A stretch of 64,000 nt of DNA. It comes from Aquila chrysaetos chrysaetos (lineage: Eukaryota; Chordata; Aves; Accipitriformes; Accipitridae). Below are positions 1 through 10,500 of this stretch, in pieces. The stretch is from the NCBI RefSeq assembly GCF_900496995.4, contig NW_024470387.1, positions 62,001 to 126,000 on the forward strand, in the 5' to 3' direction. The stretch's first letter is position 1. Each line of letters opens with the position of its first letter. The position numbers and the translations under genes are program-made. The notes below the pieces were generated by a model. That model saw only the letters and a program-made list of their open reading frames with translations, ran no database searches and had not been told where the DNA came from.

Positions 1-885
1 ATTGCTTCAAAACGAAGGATATTGATATGTCCTAGTTCTAGTTGATAGCTGTACTGGGTAGCCTGAAGCTTCCCCTTGTCGCACCAACAAAGCAAGAGAA
101 GTAGTTATCATCATTGTTATAATCTGTGTCGCATTTAGCTGTCTTAAACAAGCTGTGACTCAACCTATGTTCAAGTGAGACTACTAAAAGAATTAGTAGC
201 CTCAAACAGAAAGGGGGGAATTGATAGCATATTTCCATACATTCTGCATGGTATGTCTAAATATTTGGGTGGTTTTAATATTTTGTACCAGCCGTGGAAA
301 CTGGTTTGCTGCTAGGTGACTGTAGAAGTGAGATCTGGTAAATAATTATTAGAAATCTTACACTAACGCTATGACTGAAACAATAGACAAGAGTATAGCC
401 GAGCAATTAACTGGTAGAGGTAGTTACTCCTAAGTTTTGCAGTTCTTTGCTCTTAGGACTACATGTTCCTGTACGCTAGATGAGAGCAATGCTGAAACAG
501 ACCACATGTGATTGAAGCTGCGGTAAGCTTCCAGGTCAAGGAACAAGGACAGGAATAGGACTTCAAGGACAGCCGACAAGAACTTCCCATGGGTCGGTGG
601 TCGCAAAAGCAGCCCTTCGACTCAAAGGGATCCTTCATTGCGCGTGATCGGATGTAGGCAGTACAGTACTGCGATAATCGGTTCCAATCATTTTTATGTA
701 TATGTATCCTAATCGGACTAATAGGCAATTAGTTATTCTATATAACCTGTTTGTGCTAAAGCTGTGGCGTGCACGCTAGGTGGAACTATCCCCCGCGCAC
801 CCAGCGCTGCAATAAAGAATGCCTGCTTTCTAAAACTCCAAAACGAGTCCCGGAGGGTTTCTTCTACCGGCTTTTCGGTATCACA
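1..885 (+). mobile_element. 3' end of an endogenous retrovirus: end of internal region plus 3' LTR
   Basis: A purine run at about 210-220 reads as a polypurine tract and is followed by TG at 222, the expected LTR start. The LTR runs to about 885 and ends in CA after a TTCGGTATCACA-type terminus. A poly(A) signal (AATAAA at about 811) and the phrase CACCCAGCGCTG mark the R region. The stretch 1-221 would be the last part of the internal region; the element continues off the left edge, so its full extent is unknown. A second 3' end with the same layout and the same R-region phrase lies at about 2,905-3,940. It is a fossil; no intact gene of it is seen here. Confidence 0.75.
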
Positions 886-1189
886 GCAAGTGGCCTGCGG
901 AGATGGGGGAGACAGCGGGGTGAGACGGACCCACTGAGCCTCCCTGCCCGGCCAAGCCCCCCCTCCAGCCAGGCAGCCCCCGCCGGTGACACGGCCATCA
1001 CCGCACGCAGCGCCGGGGTGGCGTGGGCAGGATGGGACTGCGAGAGGGACACCTCCGGGGTCCACAGCTGTCCCCGCTGCCAGGGGACACGCGGTGCCGG
1101 GGGGCACAACGTTGGGGACGCAGCGTCCGCCGGCGCCGGGGACAGCGCCACAGCCAGCGGGTGTCCGCAGGGGCTGGTGCGGCGAGATC

Positions 1190-1610
1190 CCAGGCACGGC
1201 CAGCCCTTGGGTTGTCCCCAAACACGGCCATCCCCTGGGATGTCCCCTCATGTCCCCAGCCTGGCCAGGGCCTGGGTGTCCCCTTGTGTCCCCAACGTGT
1301 CCATCCCTTGGGATGTCCCCAACCTCTCCATCCCTCGGCGTGTCTCCACCATGTCCCCAACCTGTCCAGCCTCTGCATGTCCCCAGCTTGGTCATCCCTT
1401 GGGGCGTCCCCTTGTGTCCCCAGACTGTCCACCCCTGGGGTGTCCCCGTTTCCCCAGCCTGTCTGTCCCCTGGGGTGTCCCCTTGTGTCCCCAACCTGTC
1501 CACCCCTGGGGTGTCCCCGTTTCCCCCAACATGTCCACCCTCGGGGTGCCCCCCCCCGTCCCCAGCCTGTCCACCCTCAGGCTGCCCCCGCCGTGTCCCC
1601 AGGGTGGCCG
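1190..1610. repeat. GC-rich minisatellite
   Basis: Degenerate tandem units built on GGGGTGTCCCC and TGTCCCCAGCCTGTCC alternate through this stretch, with a period of roughly 30-65 bp. Because the units lack stops, long open frames on both strands here are repeat artefacts. It lies inside or just beyond the first intron of the minus-strand gene starting at 1,817. Confidence 0.75.
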
Positions 1611-1647
1611 CCCCCCCCTCTCCCCCCAGTCCCGCCGCAGCCCTCAC

Positions 1648-1817
1648 CCAGGCAGTAGGCGCCCCGTAGGGCGGGGGGGCCGGAGCAGGGGGGGGTCCCC
1701 GCGGCGGGGCCGCAGCAGGTCGCCGAGGGCCGCCGCGTCCCAGCGGTACAGCAGGTCCAGCAGCGCCAGCCCCGGCACCCGCAGCGCCACGTTGGCCACC
1801 GCCTCCAGCCGCGCCAT
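1648..1817 (-). CDS. First coding exon of an unrecognised minus-strand gene
   Basis: On the minus strand an ATG at 1,815-1,817 in a GCCATGGC context opens a peptide starting MARLEAVANVALRVPGLALL and continuing DLLYRWDAAALGDLLRPRRG, an amphipathic, leucine-rich N-terminus. A GTGAGGG splice donor follows at 1,647. The exon sits in a GC-rich island with YY1-like motifs just upstream (2,165-2,376), as expected for a housekeeping promoter. I do not recognise the protein. The rest of the gene would run left into the minisatellite and the ERV, and no second exon is visible before position 1. The final codons of the exon are C/G homopolymer rich, so the last few residues are uncertain. Confidence 0.5.
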
Positions 1818-2164
1818 GGCCGGGGGGGGGTCGGGGAAGGGGGTCCGGGGTTGGGGGGGGGTCCCCGCGTCCCGCAGCCCCGCCCGGGGGGACAGGGGGG
1901 ACCCCCGACGCCGCCCCGGCCGGCTCCTCCGGCCCGGCAGGGGGCACGCGTCCCGCGCCCAGCAAGGGCCCGTCTGCCTCTCGCCGGGGCCCGGCCGCCT
2001 CCTGCCGGGAGCTCCCTCTCCCGCTTCTCCCCTCTCCCGCTTCTCCCGCTCCCGCCGCCGCGGCCGACCCGGTCCCTCCGCCACTTTCGCTTTCTCCCGC
2101 CCCGCCCCTACGCCCAGCCTGCAGCGGTGAGGCCTGGTGCCGGGGCGGTGCGCTGACGCTGCGC

Positions 2165-2376
2165 CCGCCATCTTAGGAGAGGGCGCGGCGCCATTTCCTC
2201 CACTAGGCCTTCCGCCACCTTGGCTAAGGGCAACGCACCAGCGGCGGGGAGTGCGCACGGCCATCTTGGGGAGGGGGGGGCGGTGCTCTGCGGTGACATC
2301 GCTCCCGTGCAGCCCCGCGTCAGCCATCTTGGGTGAGGGCAGGCGGTGAGGGCAGGCTCTGGCCGCCATTTTGGTA
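2165..2376. promoter_or_regulatory. GC-rich promoter with six YY1-like motifs
   Basis: Six variants of the YY1 core (GCCATCTTAGG, GCGCCATTTCC, GCCACCTTGGC, GGCCATCTTGG, CAGCCATCTTGG, CCGCCATTTTGG) begin near 2,167, 2,189, 2,214, 2,260, 2,321 and 2,364, all in the same orientation. They lie in a GC-rich island (about 1,640-2,420). The island lies immediately upstream of the minus-strand exon at 1,648-1,817. YY1 sites of this kind are typical of TATA-less housekeeping promoters. Confidence 0.6.
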
Positions 2377-2419
2377 GGGGAATCGGGGAGGGGGGGCCTG
2401 GGGTCCCCTGCCCCCAGAG

Positions 2420-2900
2420 AGGTCAAATGGGGGCCTCAAGGATTGTCCGGGAACCTCAGGGGGTCGCCTGAGATCCCTTGGGATCAGCTGGGGTCCTCCG
2501 GGACCAGATGGGGCCCTCTGGGGTTGGCTGGGGTAATGTGGGCTCAAGCGGGGGTCCTCTGGGAATGGGGGGGACCCCATGGGAATATCTGGAGTTCTGG
2601 GGGTCGGCTGGGGCTGGGGCTGGGGGGGACCCCCCAGCATCGGCTGGGATCAGTGGAGACCTCGAGGATGGGGTCCCTGTGAGCCCCATCCCTCCGGGGT
2701 CTCAGGGGCCGGCCGGCGCCGCTGTGGGGGGACGAACTGGGGGGTCCCATGGCAGGTCCCATCTGCACAGAGAGGTTGTGGCTGGTTTGGCACAGCCCCC
2801 TCCTGCCCCTCCCCGGGGCAGTGTGGGGCCAGGGCTGCCAAATTGTGGGGGACGGATGCTCCTCTGGCCTTGGGGTGCACTGGAGAGGTCAGGGATGGTG
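2420..2900. other. Intergenic, G-rich degenerate repeats
   Basis: The sequence is made of G-rich phrases such as GGGGTCCTCTGGG and GATCCCTTGGGATCAG, with no credible exon, RNA gene or transposon. It separates the promoter from the second ERV fragment. Confidence 0.5.
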
Positions 2901-2904
2901 TGAA

Positions 2905-3940
2905 ATATATTCACCTGATTCGTGTCAATATAAAACAATGATAGGGCCGCATGGTGAAATGTGACCCTCTCTGCATATGTAATTTTAAACCGTTTTGCTT
3001 GATCTTGTATAACCATAGGCCTAAGGGAAGTAGGAGAGTATGTACATAGTTCTTGCTTCCTGCAAAAGCCATATAACAGTAGGAAATTACGAAAGTTGGA
3101 AACGAAATAAAATCAGACATCAAGTAGAAATCGAAAAATACTTTACACGGTCTCTCGGAAGCAGTGGAATCCTATAGTTGCAAAAGAATTTGCAAAGGTT
3201 TAAAGAAAAAAAGGGGGGGGGATTGATATAGAGAACAAACTGCTTATTGCTTAATGATTGTCTCTCTGTAACTTTACATACCAAGGACTGGTGTTTGTCA
3301 AGGATTAAGCCTGTCAGAGACTGGTACTTGGGAATGATGAGCAAGAAGGAACCAAGAGCGATGACAAGACTTAATTAAGTGTTCGATGAATTTATGATCT
3401 TGTTAAGAAGGCACAAGTAGAGGCCTTGCTTGAATAGATAAGGCCGGAAAAGATAAGAACTCCTGCCTTTGTTCCCATCCTTGTAGGTAATTTAGCTTAA
3501 ACTAACCATATGGTTCTATACCACTAATGAGAACTTAGATAATAAGAACACAAACAAGCACTAGGGTATCAAAACATGTAAAGGACCGTACTGCGCAGAA
3601 TCACCTGAGGAGGGTCAAATAGCGGACAAGTGAGGAAGACTATGGAGGACCACCAGAGGACTCCTGAAGACCACCAGAGACCTTCAATGCGCCTGCATAA
3701 AGGACACTTGCATATGCTAATAGTTTCCCGGAAAAGTAATGAATATGTATAACATTTCTCAGGAATCTAGTGAACATGTATGTAGAACCTGTACTTAACC
3801 TGCACAATTAGACCTGACGGGGTGTGCCTTGGTAGAGCAGAGGCTCCGGGTGCACCCAGCGCTGTTTGCTTACCTCTATTCGTGTAATAAACCGTAAACT
3901 TTAATTAGAATCCTGGTTTTGGACATGATCATTTTTCACA
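2905..3940 (+). mobile_element. 3' end of a second endogenous retrovirus, with LTR
   Basis: The base composition changes abruptly near 2,905 from GC-rich to AT-rich. An A/G run at about 3,203-3,222 is a polypurine tract; the LTR starts with TG at about 3,224 and ends TTTTTCACA at 3,940. It has an AATAAA signal (about 3,887) and the phrase CACCCAGCGCTG shared with the LTR at 222-885, so the two probably belong to related families. Only about 300 bp of internal sequence precedes the LTR, so this is a truncated fossil in the same orientation as the first. Confidence 0.72.
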
Positions 3941-6900
3941 GATGGCAAAGCCCCCCCTGCTGGGGGGGGGAAAGGTTCCCCCAGGCCCCGGCTTGAGCAG
4001 CAGGGTGCAGCTGGGAAGGGGTGGGCAGGCTGTCCTTGGCTGTCCCCGTGCACAGGGGACCCCAGAGACCCCAGACTGCCACAGGGAGACCCCAGACTGC
4101 TTTTGCATGTGGGTGCCCATGGCTGGGTACTGTGAGTGCTTTGAAAACTCGGAGCTGATCTTTAATCCTAAATTTAGGAAGCAGGGCTGGAGCTGAAGGC
4201 GCACAGGGTCCCGGCGTGGAGCTGCTGCCATGGCACGGGGACGTACCAGGCATGAGCCAGGCCGGTCCTGCCATCGTCCTCTCCTGGCTTCCCCTCGCCA
4301 GTGCTGCTGCGGGCGTCTGGTATCCCAGGGAGGACACCCTCCAAACCCTGCAGCCCGTCCCCCCCAAACCCTTTTATCGGTACAACCTCCTACGGGTGAA
4401 GCTGATTTTTCCCCCTGCTACACCGGGAAGCAGAGCTGCAGGCACAGCCCGTGCTGCCGGAGGGGGTGTGTGCCCCGTCACGGGGCTCTTCTCCTCCCGG
4501 TTCAGTGCAGGATGGTTTGAGGTGCAACACCCAGTTTGGCACTTCCCTGCTGGGTCAGGCTGGGCCTTTTCTGGCTTGAATTTTGCCCTTAGAGGCAGCA
4601 ACAGGGCACCCCCCCCCCCGCCCCCCCGCTTCGGCTTCATCTCTTCCCCCTCCTTCCTTTTCTCCCTGGGGAAAAGGATGGGACTGGGACAGACCTTCCC
4701 AGCAGCAGCACCCCAAGTCCCGCTTCCTGCTGGGTTTCCACCTCAAGCCTGTCCCGTTTCTCCTGGGTTTGCTTTACCCCGGCCTGGGGCGAAGGGAGCC
4801 GCTCGCTCGGCAGGCATGCAGCCTGGGCTTCTCTGTGCACCGTGTGTCCCCAGGGGACCTGAGCGAGAAGTCAGACCTCGGAGTTAATAAATCAGCTCGA
4901 GGAATAATCACAAGGCCGTTTCCTAAATTCCTTCTTCCCCTGCATATGCGTCTGTACAGCTCCTCGGGGACAGTCGGCGGAGCCCGCTTGTCTCTGGGAA
5001 TTGCCTGTCAGCCGCGTGGTGACATCCTGAGCGGCGCTAATTGCTCGTTTAATGGGGCTGGTGGCTCCGGAGGAGAGGGACTTCTCCCCTGGTTTGACTT
5101 GGGGCTGTGGACGGATCCCGCAGGCGGTGCTCATGAGGCAGCCCGGTCCCCCCGGGAGCTGGTCGGAAAGCAGCCTCCGGTGGGATGCTCCGCTCCGCCA
5201 GCATCAGGGGGGCCGAGGTTCCCGGTCCTGCTGAAAAAGAGGGCCCAGGCACCCCAAAACTGGGCACTGGGCTGGGGACGGGGACGGGGACGGGGACGGG
5301 ACGGGACGGGCTCTCAGCTCCCCAGCCCTGCGTCTGTGGAGCCGGGCTGGCAGCACCCCCGGCTGGGGGGCAAGAGGAGGGAGCTGGATGCAGCCGGAGG
5401 GCTGCAGATGTGCCGGTCCTGCCGTAGCCCGGGGGGGGCCTTTGCAGAGGGACCCCCAAGAGCCCCCACGGCTCCATAGGGGTCCCGGCCATCCTGCTGG
5501 GGTGCCAGGGGACAGCCCCATTTTGCCCTCCCCCTGGTTGGGTGGCACAGGGCGGCTGGAAGACCAGTTCCCCCCCTGCCGTAGGCATCCATCTGCTCGG
5601 CATCCAGCTCCTGCCTGCTCCCTCTGCCCCCCGCTCTGCCTGCAGGCAGCGCGTCCGCGGGGTCTGCACGTCCTCGGCGTGGGACGTGCCGCGGTGCATT
5701 GGCAGGAGCAGAGCGAGGAACCCAGGAGACTCCGGGAGAGGGTCCAGCCAAATCCCTCGCTGGAGAGATGCCACAGCGAGAGGGGGACACGCAGCTGGCA
5801 CAGCTGCAAAGCCCCAGTACCAACGGTGGGGATATCCCCCCCTCCCAGCCCCAAACCTGCTGCCGCTGGCGTGGCCGGCGGCACTCGCTCTCCTCCGAGG
5901 TGCCGAGAGGAGAGGCTGGTGCCGAATTCCCGAGCATCGTTACCGCCCGCCCGTGCATCTGGGAGCGTTTAAACGTGCCGACCAGGAGCATCTTCGTGCT
6001 CCTGTCGCGGCACCCACGGCCAAAACAGCCGGGATGGTCTGCAAAGCCTCGTCCTGTGTCGGTTCATCGCTGAGGACGGTTCCTGACTGAGCCCCGGGCT
6101 GAGCACCGATTCCTGCCGCCAGTCAGGGCAGGGGACGGGGGGGGTCCCGGGGATGTGGGCAGCCAGGCTGGGGACACCCCGCTGCTGTACTGGGACACAC
6201 CTCATCAGCGGGGGGGGACACAAACGCACGGGGACAGCAGCATCGCCATCGCCGGACCCCGTGCAGCACAGACCCTGGGACAGCACACGTGGTCCCGGGC
6301 TTTCCCCCCGGGCACCCGTGACCCCACAGGGATGGGGAGAAAGGCCCCAGAAAGGGTGGGCAGAGAGGTTTAGTGGGAAACCTCCTGGGGACCAGAGCGG
6401 TGGGTGACAGAGGGGACCAGCAAGAGCTGCCCTCAGTCCCTGTCGCTCTCGTACCCTCCCTTGGTGATCCGCAGATACTCGGCCCGTGCCTCAGTTTCCC
6501 CATGGGGCAGCAGGGAGCGCACGGCTCCTGCATCCCGCAGGCGGGAAGGACCGGCTTTTGGTGCCGGGGCTCCAGGGAGGAGCTGGGGCTGTCGGCACCG
6601 GTGGAGTGACCTCGCGTCCGTGGGACCCCCCCGGGGACCCCCCGAGCTGTCCCGGGTCCACCTGTGGCAGGCTGGGAGGGGGCACGTAGCCTGCTCTTGA
6701 GGCATTTCCTCGGTGCCTGCGCTCAGCGTGCAGACGGGACCCCCTGTGCCGAGCCGGGGCGATGGGGTGCTCATGGGGGGGGGGCAGCCGGCCGAGAGAG
6801 GGTGAGGGAGGAGGAGCAGCACCAGGCAGCCCCGTGCCAGCCCCGGGCACCAGGCGGGAGCATCCCTGCTCCGAGCGGCATGAAATCGCCTCCCCAGCCC

Positions 6901-7930
6901 CAAACCAGCCCCGCCTCACAACAGCCGGGGTGGCACGGAGGCACCCCCAGGCGACGGCACCCTGCATTGGGGTGCAGGGTCCCCTGGGCAAGGAGGTGCT
7001 GCTGCTTGGCTTTGGCCTTGGGGAGCAGGGTGAGACACCTGCCCGAGGCTGGGCTGGGTTAGATTAGATGGGACGAGGTTGGATGAGATCAGATTGGAAC
7101 TGGAAACGTACCCGGTGGAAGGAAGGAAAGGACGGACAGGTGGGTGGGTGGACAGACAGACGGATGGATGGCTGAGTGCAGGGGTGCAGTGGGGTGCGGG
7201 TGATCTTCCCGGCAGAGCCCCAGAACCAGGTTTTCCCCTCCAGCTCCTCGTCAGAAAGCGGGCCGAGTCAGGCTGGACTGGCTGGGCCAGAGGTGGGTGC
7301 AGGGGAGGTTTAGGCAAAGCCCGCATGCAGAGAGAAGCACGGGGTGACGGGTGTCCCTGGAGCATCCTCTCATGCGGCACCACCCGGTTTTGAAGGAATT
7401 GTCCACTCTTTCGCCATCATTTGTTCTCTGTTTTGTGCCCTGGTTTGGGTCTGGAGCCTGGAGCGAGAGCTCCCGCCTGGAGCCTGGGCTCCTGCCTGCC
7501 GCTGCAAAGCTGATCTTGAATGCCTTGGGGGTTTTCTGCTCCCCGACGGGCAGAGGGACACTGCCTGAACAGGAGCTGTGCCCAGTCTGGGAAAAGCCCT
7601 GGGGATCTCCTGCTGACAGGAGCCGTCTCTGGCCGTAACTCCCACATCTGCCGGCAGAGCCGGAGTGTTTGGCGGGGATGCGCATGCAGGTCCTCGTGCC
7701 GGCCTCATCCTCTTCCTGAAATGCCGTGAAATGCCGTGACTCTGCCAGGGACCTCGGAGGGAGAGGCTGCCCCTCGGTTATCCACCCGGGGCTTCTCCCT
7801 GCCTTCAAGCCTGCCTGGAGCTGCCTGCTGCCGTCACCGATGGATAAGGGATGGGGACAGACTCCAGCGCGACAGTCCCCGCTCCCTGATGTTATCATAT
7901 AACGTCACGATATCATGACGACACCTCTTG
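3941..7930. other. Intergenic, no gene recognised
   Basis: No exon chain with convincing splice sites is visible on either strand; the open frames here are by-products of GC richness. Recognisable pieces are a short GGGGAC simple repeat (about 5,276-5,302) and GGTGG/GGATGG repeats (about 7,138-7,172). The stretch 4,870-5,060 is less GC-rich and holds homeodomain-type AT cores (TTAATAAATC, GCTAATTGC, TTTAATGG), so it could be a conserved regulatory element. That last point is a guess. Confidence 0.4.
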
Positions 7931-7934
7931 GTGT

Positions 7935-8354
7935 TATTGCAGGACCTCTCTCCCATTATTTTTCAACAGTCTTGGGAGCCTGGAGAGGTCCTGGCTGGCT
8001 GGAAGCTGGCCAATGTTGTCCCGATTTTCCAGAAGAGTAAGAAGGAAGACCCTGCTAATTACAGCCTGTCGGTCTCACTTCAGTGCCCGGTAAAACGATG
8101 GAGAAAGTTATTCTGGGAGTGCTTGAAAACCACTTGAGAGACAATGCAGTCGCTGGTCAGAGCCAGCACTGCTTCACACGAGGCAAGTCCCGCTTAACCA
8201 ACTTAGTTTCCTGTTACGACAAGGTCACCTATCGAGTTGACCAAAGGAGGGCAGTAGATGTGGGGTTTTGGGATTTTAGCAAAGCTTTTGATACGTCTCT
8301 CACAGTATCCTTCTGGACAGAACGTCCAGCACCCAGCTAGACAAGTCCGTAACA
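7935..8354 (+). mobile_element. CR1 LINE fragment (reverse transcriptase region)
   Basis: Translation on the plus strand gives reverse-transcriptase phrases typical of CR1: GWKLANVVPIFQKSKKEDPA followed in other frames by QHCFTRGKSRLTNLVSCYDK and a DFSKAFDT motif. The reading frame changes several times, so the copy is dead. It is cut at its right side by the LTR that begins at 8,355. CR1 is the main LINE of bird genomes, which supports an avian source. Confidence 0.85.
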
Positions 8355-8860
8355 TGTTGGTGTGGCAGTACATCCCGCCCCCCCCTCCTGCCAGCAGGAA
8401 ACGAAACTTCTCCAGGAAGGGAGAAGGGGAAGGAAACCCCGGAGGCCGCGGGCTGAAATTGGAACTGGCCAGTGGAGATGCGCCAGGTACACCGAGGTGA
8501 CCCTCCTAGCCGATAGGATTAAATGACCACCGGTCAGATTCGACAGGGGTATAAACGGGGTCCCGCCGGAGGACACGTTGGAACCAGCCTTCCTGGGAGC
8601 AGCGGGTCTGCAGTCGGGGACTCCCCCTCCATCGCCCGAGGTAACTCCTCGAGGGAGAGAGCCCTCAGCTTTTAGGGGAGCGATACGCGCGTTTTGAGCC
8701 ATCGCTTTCAATCTTGGGGATTCTTAAGTCGGCCGTGTAGTATTAATTCTCTTTACATCATTGAGCCGGTGGCTTTACAACATGTTACCGGACTTCTAAC
8801 TAACTTTTGCTGAAGAATAAATCTGAGTTTTAACACCTGTTGGATTTGGTTAGTCGTGCA
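8355..8860 (+). mobile_element. Solo LTR of an endogenous retrovirus, inserted in a CR1
   Basis: The segment starts TGTTGGTGTGG and ends TTAGTCGTGCA. It has a TATAAA box at about 8,550, a CCTCGAGGGAG-type transcribed region and an AATAAA signal at about 8,816. The flanks TCCGTAACA (8,346-8,354) and TCCGTAGCA (8,861-8,869) match at 8 of 9 positions and probably mark the insertion, although retroviral target duplications are usually 4-6 bp. No internal region is present. The family is not named. Confidence 0.6.
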
Positions 8861-8879
8861 TCCGTAGCAGGGTGTACCT

Positions 8880-9000
8880 GCAACATGGCTGGGACATGGA
8901 GATGGGCTGGGACATGGAGGTGGCCTGGGGACGTGGAGATGGACTGGGACGTGGAGATGGACTGGGAACGTGGAGATGGGCTGGGACATGCAGACAGGGG
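8880..9000. repeat. Short minisatellite
   Basis: About five units of roughly 20 bp based on CTGGGACATGGAGATGGG and its ACGTGG variant follow one another. It lies between the solo LTR and the 3' end of the protamine-like gene. Confidence 0.7.
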
Positions 9001-9210
9001 TCAGACCCAGCACAGGAGCCGGCAGGCTGGGGCATCTCCAGCCCTGGAGACACGTGCTGGTCCTGCACAGGCGCACCCACGGGACACCCCCCCCCCCCCC
9101 TCCCATCAGACGCGGACGCCCAGCCACGGGACACGACGGCGGGGGACACGCAGCCGGCGCACAGGGAGACACACAGCCAGAACACACACAGCTCATGCCA
9201 GCATTCCAGC

Positions 9211-9216
9211 TTTATT
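9211..9216 (-). terminator. Poly(A) signal of the protamine-like gene
   Basis: AATAAA on the minus strand lies 217 bases beyond the TGA at 9,433-9,435. The flanking phrase AATAAAGCTGGAA recurs on the plus strand at 13,134, together with neighbouring 3' UTR sequence. Confidence 0.65.
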
Positions 9217-9432
9217 GGTGGAGCCAGGGCCTCCGTAGTCCGGCAGCATGGAGTCAGGGGTGGCCGGGCTCAGCGGAGCTGCCCCCCATCCCGCCCCACA
9301 CGTTGGGGGCAAGGAGGGTACGGGGGGGGGCCCGGCTGTGCGAGGGGACAGCCCTGCAGCCGACCCAGCATCAAGCCGGGCTCAGCATGGGACCCTCCAC
9401 CCCGCAGCCCCCCGCCCAGTGCTGGGGTCTGC

Positions 9433-9612
9433 TCAGCAGCACCCGCTGCGTTTCGCATCCCACCACCGCACCCTGTGCCGGCGGCGGCGTGCCGCGGGCT
9501 TGCGTCGCCTCATCCCGTACCGGCGGCGAGGGCGGCGCAGGATGCCACGCATGGGGCGGCGGTGGCGGCGCCGGCTCCTGCCGTGACCCCCGCTGTATCT
9601 GGGCCGGGCCAT
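9433..9612 (-). CDS. Protamine-like sperm nuclear basic protein, 59 aa
   Basis: The ORF starts MARPRYSGGHGRSRRRH, continues RRPMRGILRRPRRRYGMRRR and ends WWDAKRSGCC. Of 59 residues 24 are arginine (41%), in clusters of two to four, with no acidic residue except one Asp. Bird protamines (galline) are about 60 aa, start MARYRRS and replace histones in condensing sperm chromatin, so length, start and arginine clusters fit. A TATA-like box (9,681-9,689) lies 70 bp upstream and AATAAA 217 bp downstream, so it looks like a compact single-exon gene. A decayed tandem copy lies at 11,940-12,079. Unlike chicken galline it ends in Gly-Cys-Cys, which could allow disulfide crosslinks as in mammalian protamines. 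The main alternative is a chance open frame in CGC-rich DNA; the paired promoter, poly(A) signal and paralogue argue against it. Confidence 0.7.
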   Translation of the reverse strand: MARPRYSGGHGRSRRRHRRPMRGILRRPRRRYGMRRRKPAARRRRHRVRWWDAKRSGCC

Positions 9613-9680
9613 GCTGGCTGACTGGGTTCGATGGCCGCCTGGCCCCGCCGGAGTGACATGGGTGCACGCCCACCGCCCCG

Positions 9681-9780
9681 CTTTAGATAGGGGTGCCGGG
9701 TCACCGCCCCGGCGCAGGAGACGCAGGAGGAGTCCCCGGGCCGGCCGGCGGCGCAGCACAGCGCGGCGCGGCGCAGCGGG
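9681..9780 (-). promoter_or_regulatory. Promoter of the protamine-like gene
   Basis: A TATA-like TATCTAAAG lies on the minus strand at 9,681-9,689. Upstream, 9,695-9,765 is nearly identical to 12,420-12,485 (shared phrase GGAGACGCAGGAGGAGTCCC), which lies upstream of the decayed copy. The shared block shows that the promoters were duplicated with the genes. Confidence 0.55.
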
Positions 9781-9799
9781 AGAAGGCGGCGCTGGGGCA

Positions 9800-9878
9800 G
9801 AGGTGCTCCTTTTGCAGCGCTGGCGGCATGTCCCATGCCACCGCCAGCTCCTTCCCTACTGGCGGCTGCCAGTCCCAT
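9800..9878. repeat. Detached end of the 42-bp minisatellite
   Basis: Phrases GGCGGCATGTCCCATGCC and CCGCCAGCTCCTTCC match the units of the array at 10,501-11,945. The solo LTR at 9,879-10,500 separates this piece from the rest, so the array predates that insertion. Confidence 0.7.
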
Positions 9879-10500
9879 TGTCCTAGTTTCAGCTGGGATA
9901 GAGTTAACTGTCTTCCTAGTAGCTGGTACGGTGCTGTGTTTTGAGTTCCGTACGTGAAGAACGTTGATAACACTGATGTTTTCAGTTGTTCCTAAGTAGC
10001 GTTTAGACTAAGTCAAGGATTTTTCAGCTCCTCATGCCCAGCCAGCGAGAAAGCTGGAGGGGCACAAGAAGTGGGCACAGGACACAGCCAGGGCAGCTGA
10101 CCCAAACTGGCCAACGGGGTATTCCATACCATGGGACGTCGCATTTAGCATAGGAACTGGGGAGTGGGGGCGGGGAATCGCCACTCGGGGACTAGCTGGG
10201 TGCCGGTCGGCGGGTAGTGATAAATTGCACTGCGCATCATTTGTACATTCCAATCCTTTTATTGTTGCTGTTGTCATTTTATCAGTGTTATCATTTATTG
10301 TTGCTGTTGTCATTTTATCAGTGTTATCATTATCATTATCAGTTTCTTCCTTTCTGTTCTATTAAACCGTTTAAACCGTTCTTATCTCAACCCGTGGGTT
10401 TTGCTTCTTTTCCCGATTTTCTCCCCCATCCCACTGGGTGGGGGGGAGTGAGTGAGCAGCCGTGTGCTGCTTAGTTGCTGGCTGGGGTTAAACAACGACC
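9879..10500 (+). mobile_element. Solo LTR with 5-bp target duplication, inside the minisatellite
   Basis: The start TGTCCTAGTTTCAGCTGGGA and the end GGCTGGGGTTAAACAACGAC are those of a widespread avian ERV LTR. CCCAT flanks it on both sides (9,874-9,878 and 10,501-10,505). A 36-bp unit with TTATTGTTGCTGTTGTC is duplicated in tandem at about 10,257-10,330, just before the polyadenylation region. No internal region remains, so it formed by LTR-LTR recombination. It looks complete. Confidence 0.88.

Noticed and set aside
769-2130. Plus-strand ORF of 453 codons
   Set aside because: It crosses the LTR end, the minisatellite and the promoter island; composition is that of GC-rich noncoding DNA.
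4216-5479. Overlapping ORFs of 220-300 codons
   Set aside because: No splice pattern, domain or conserved-looking segment; chance frames in GC-rich sequence.
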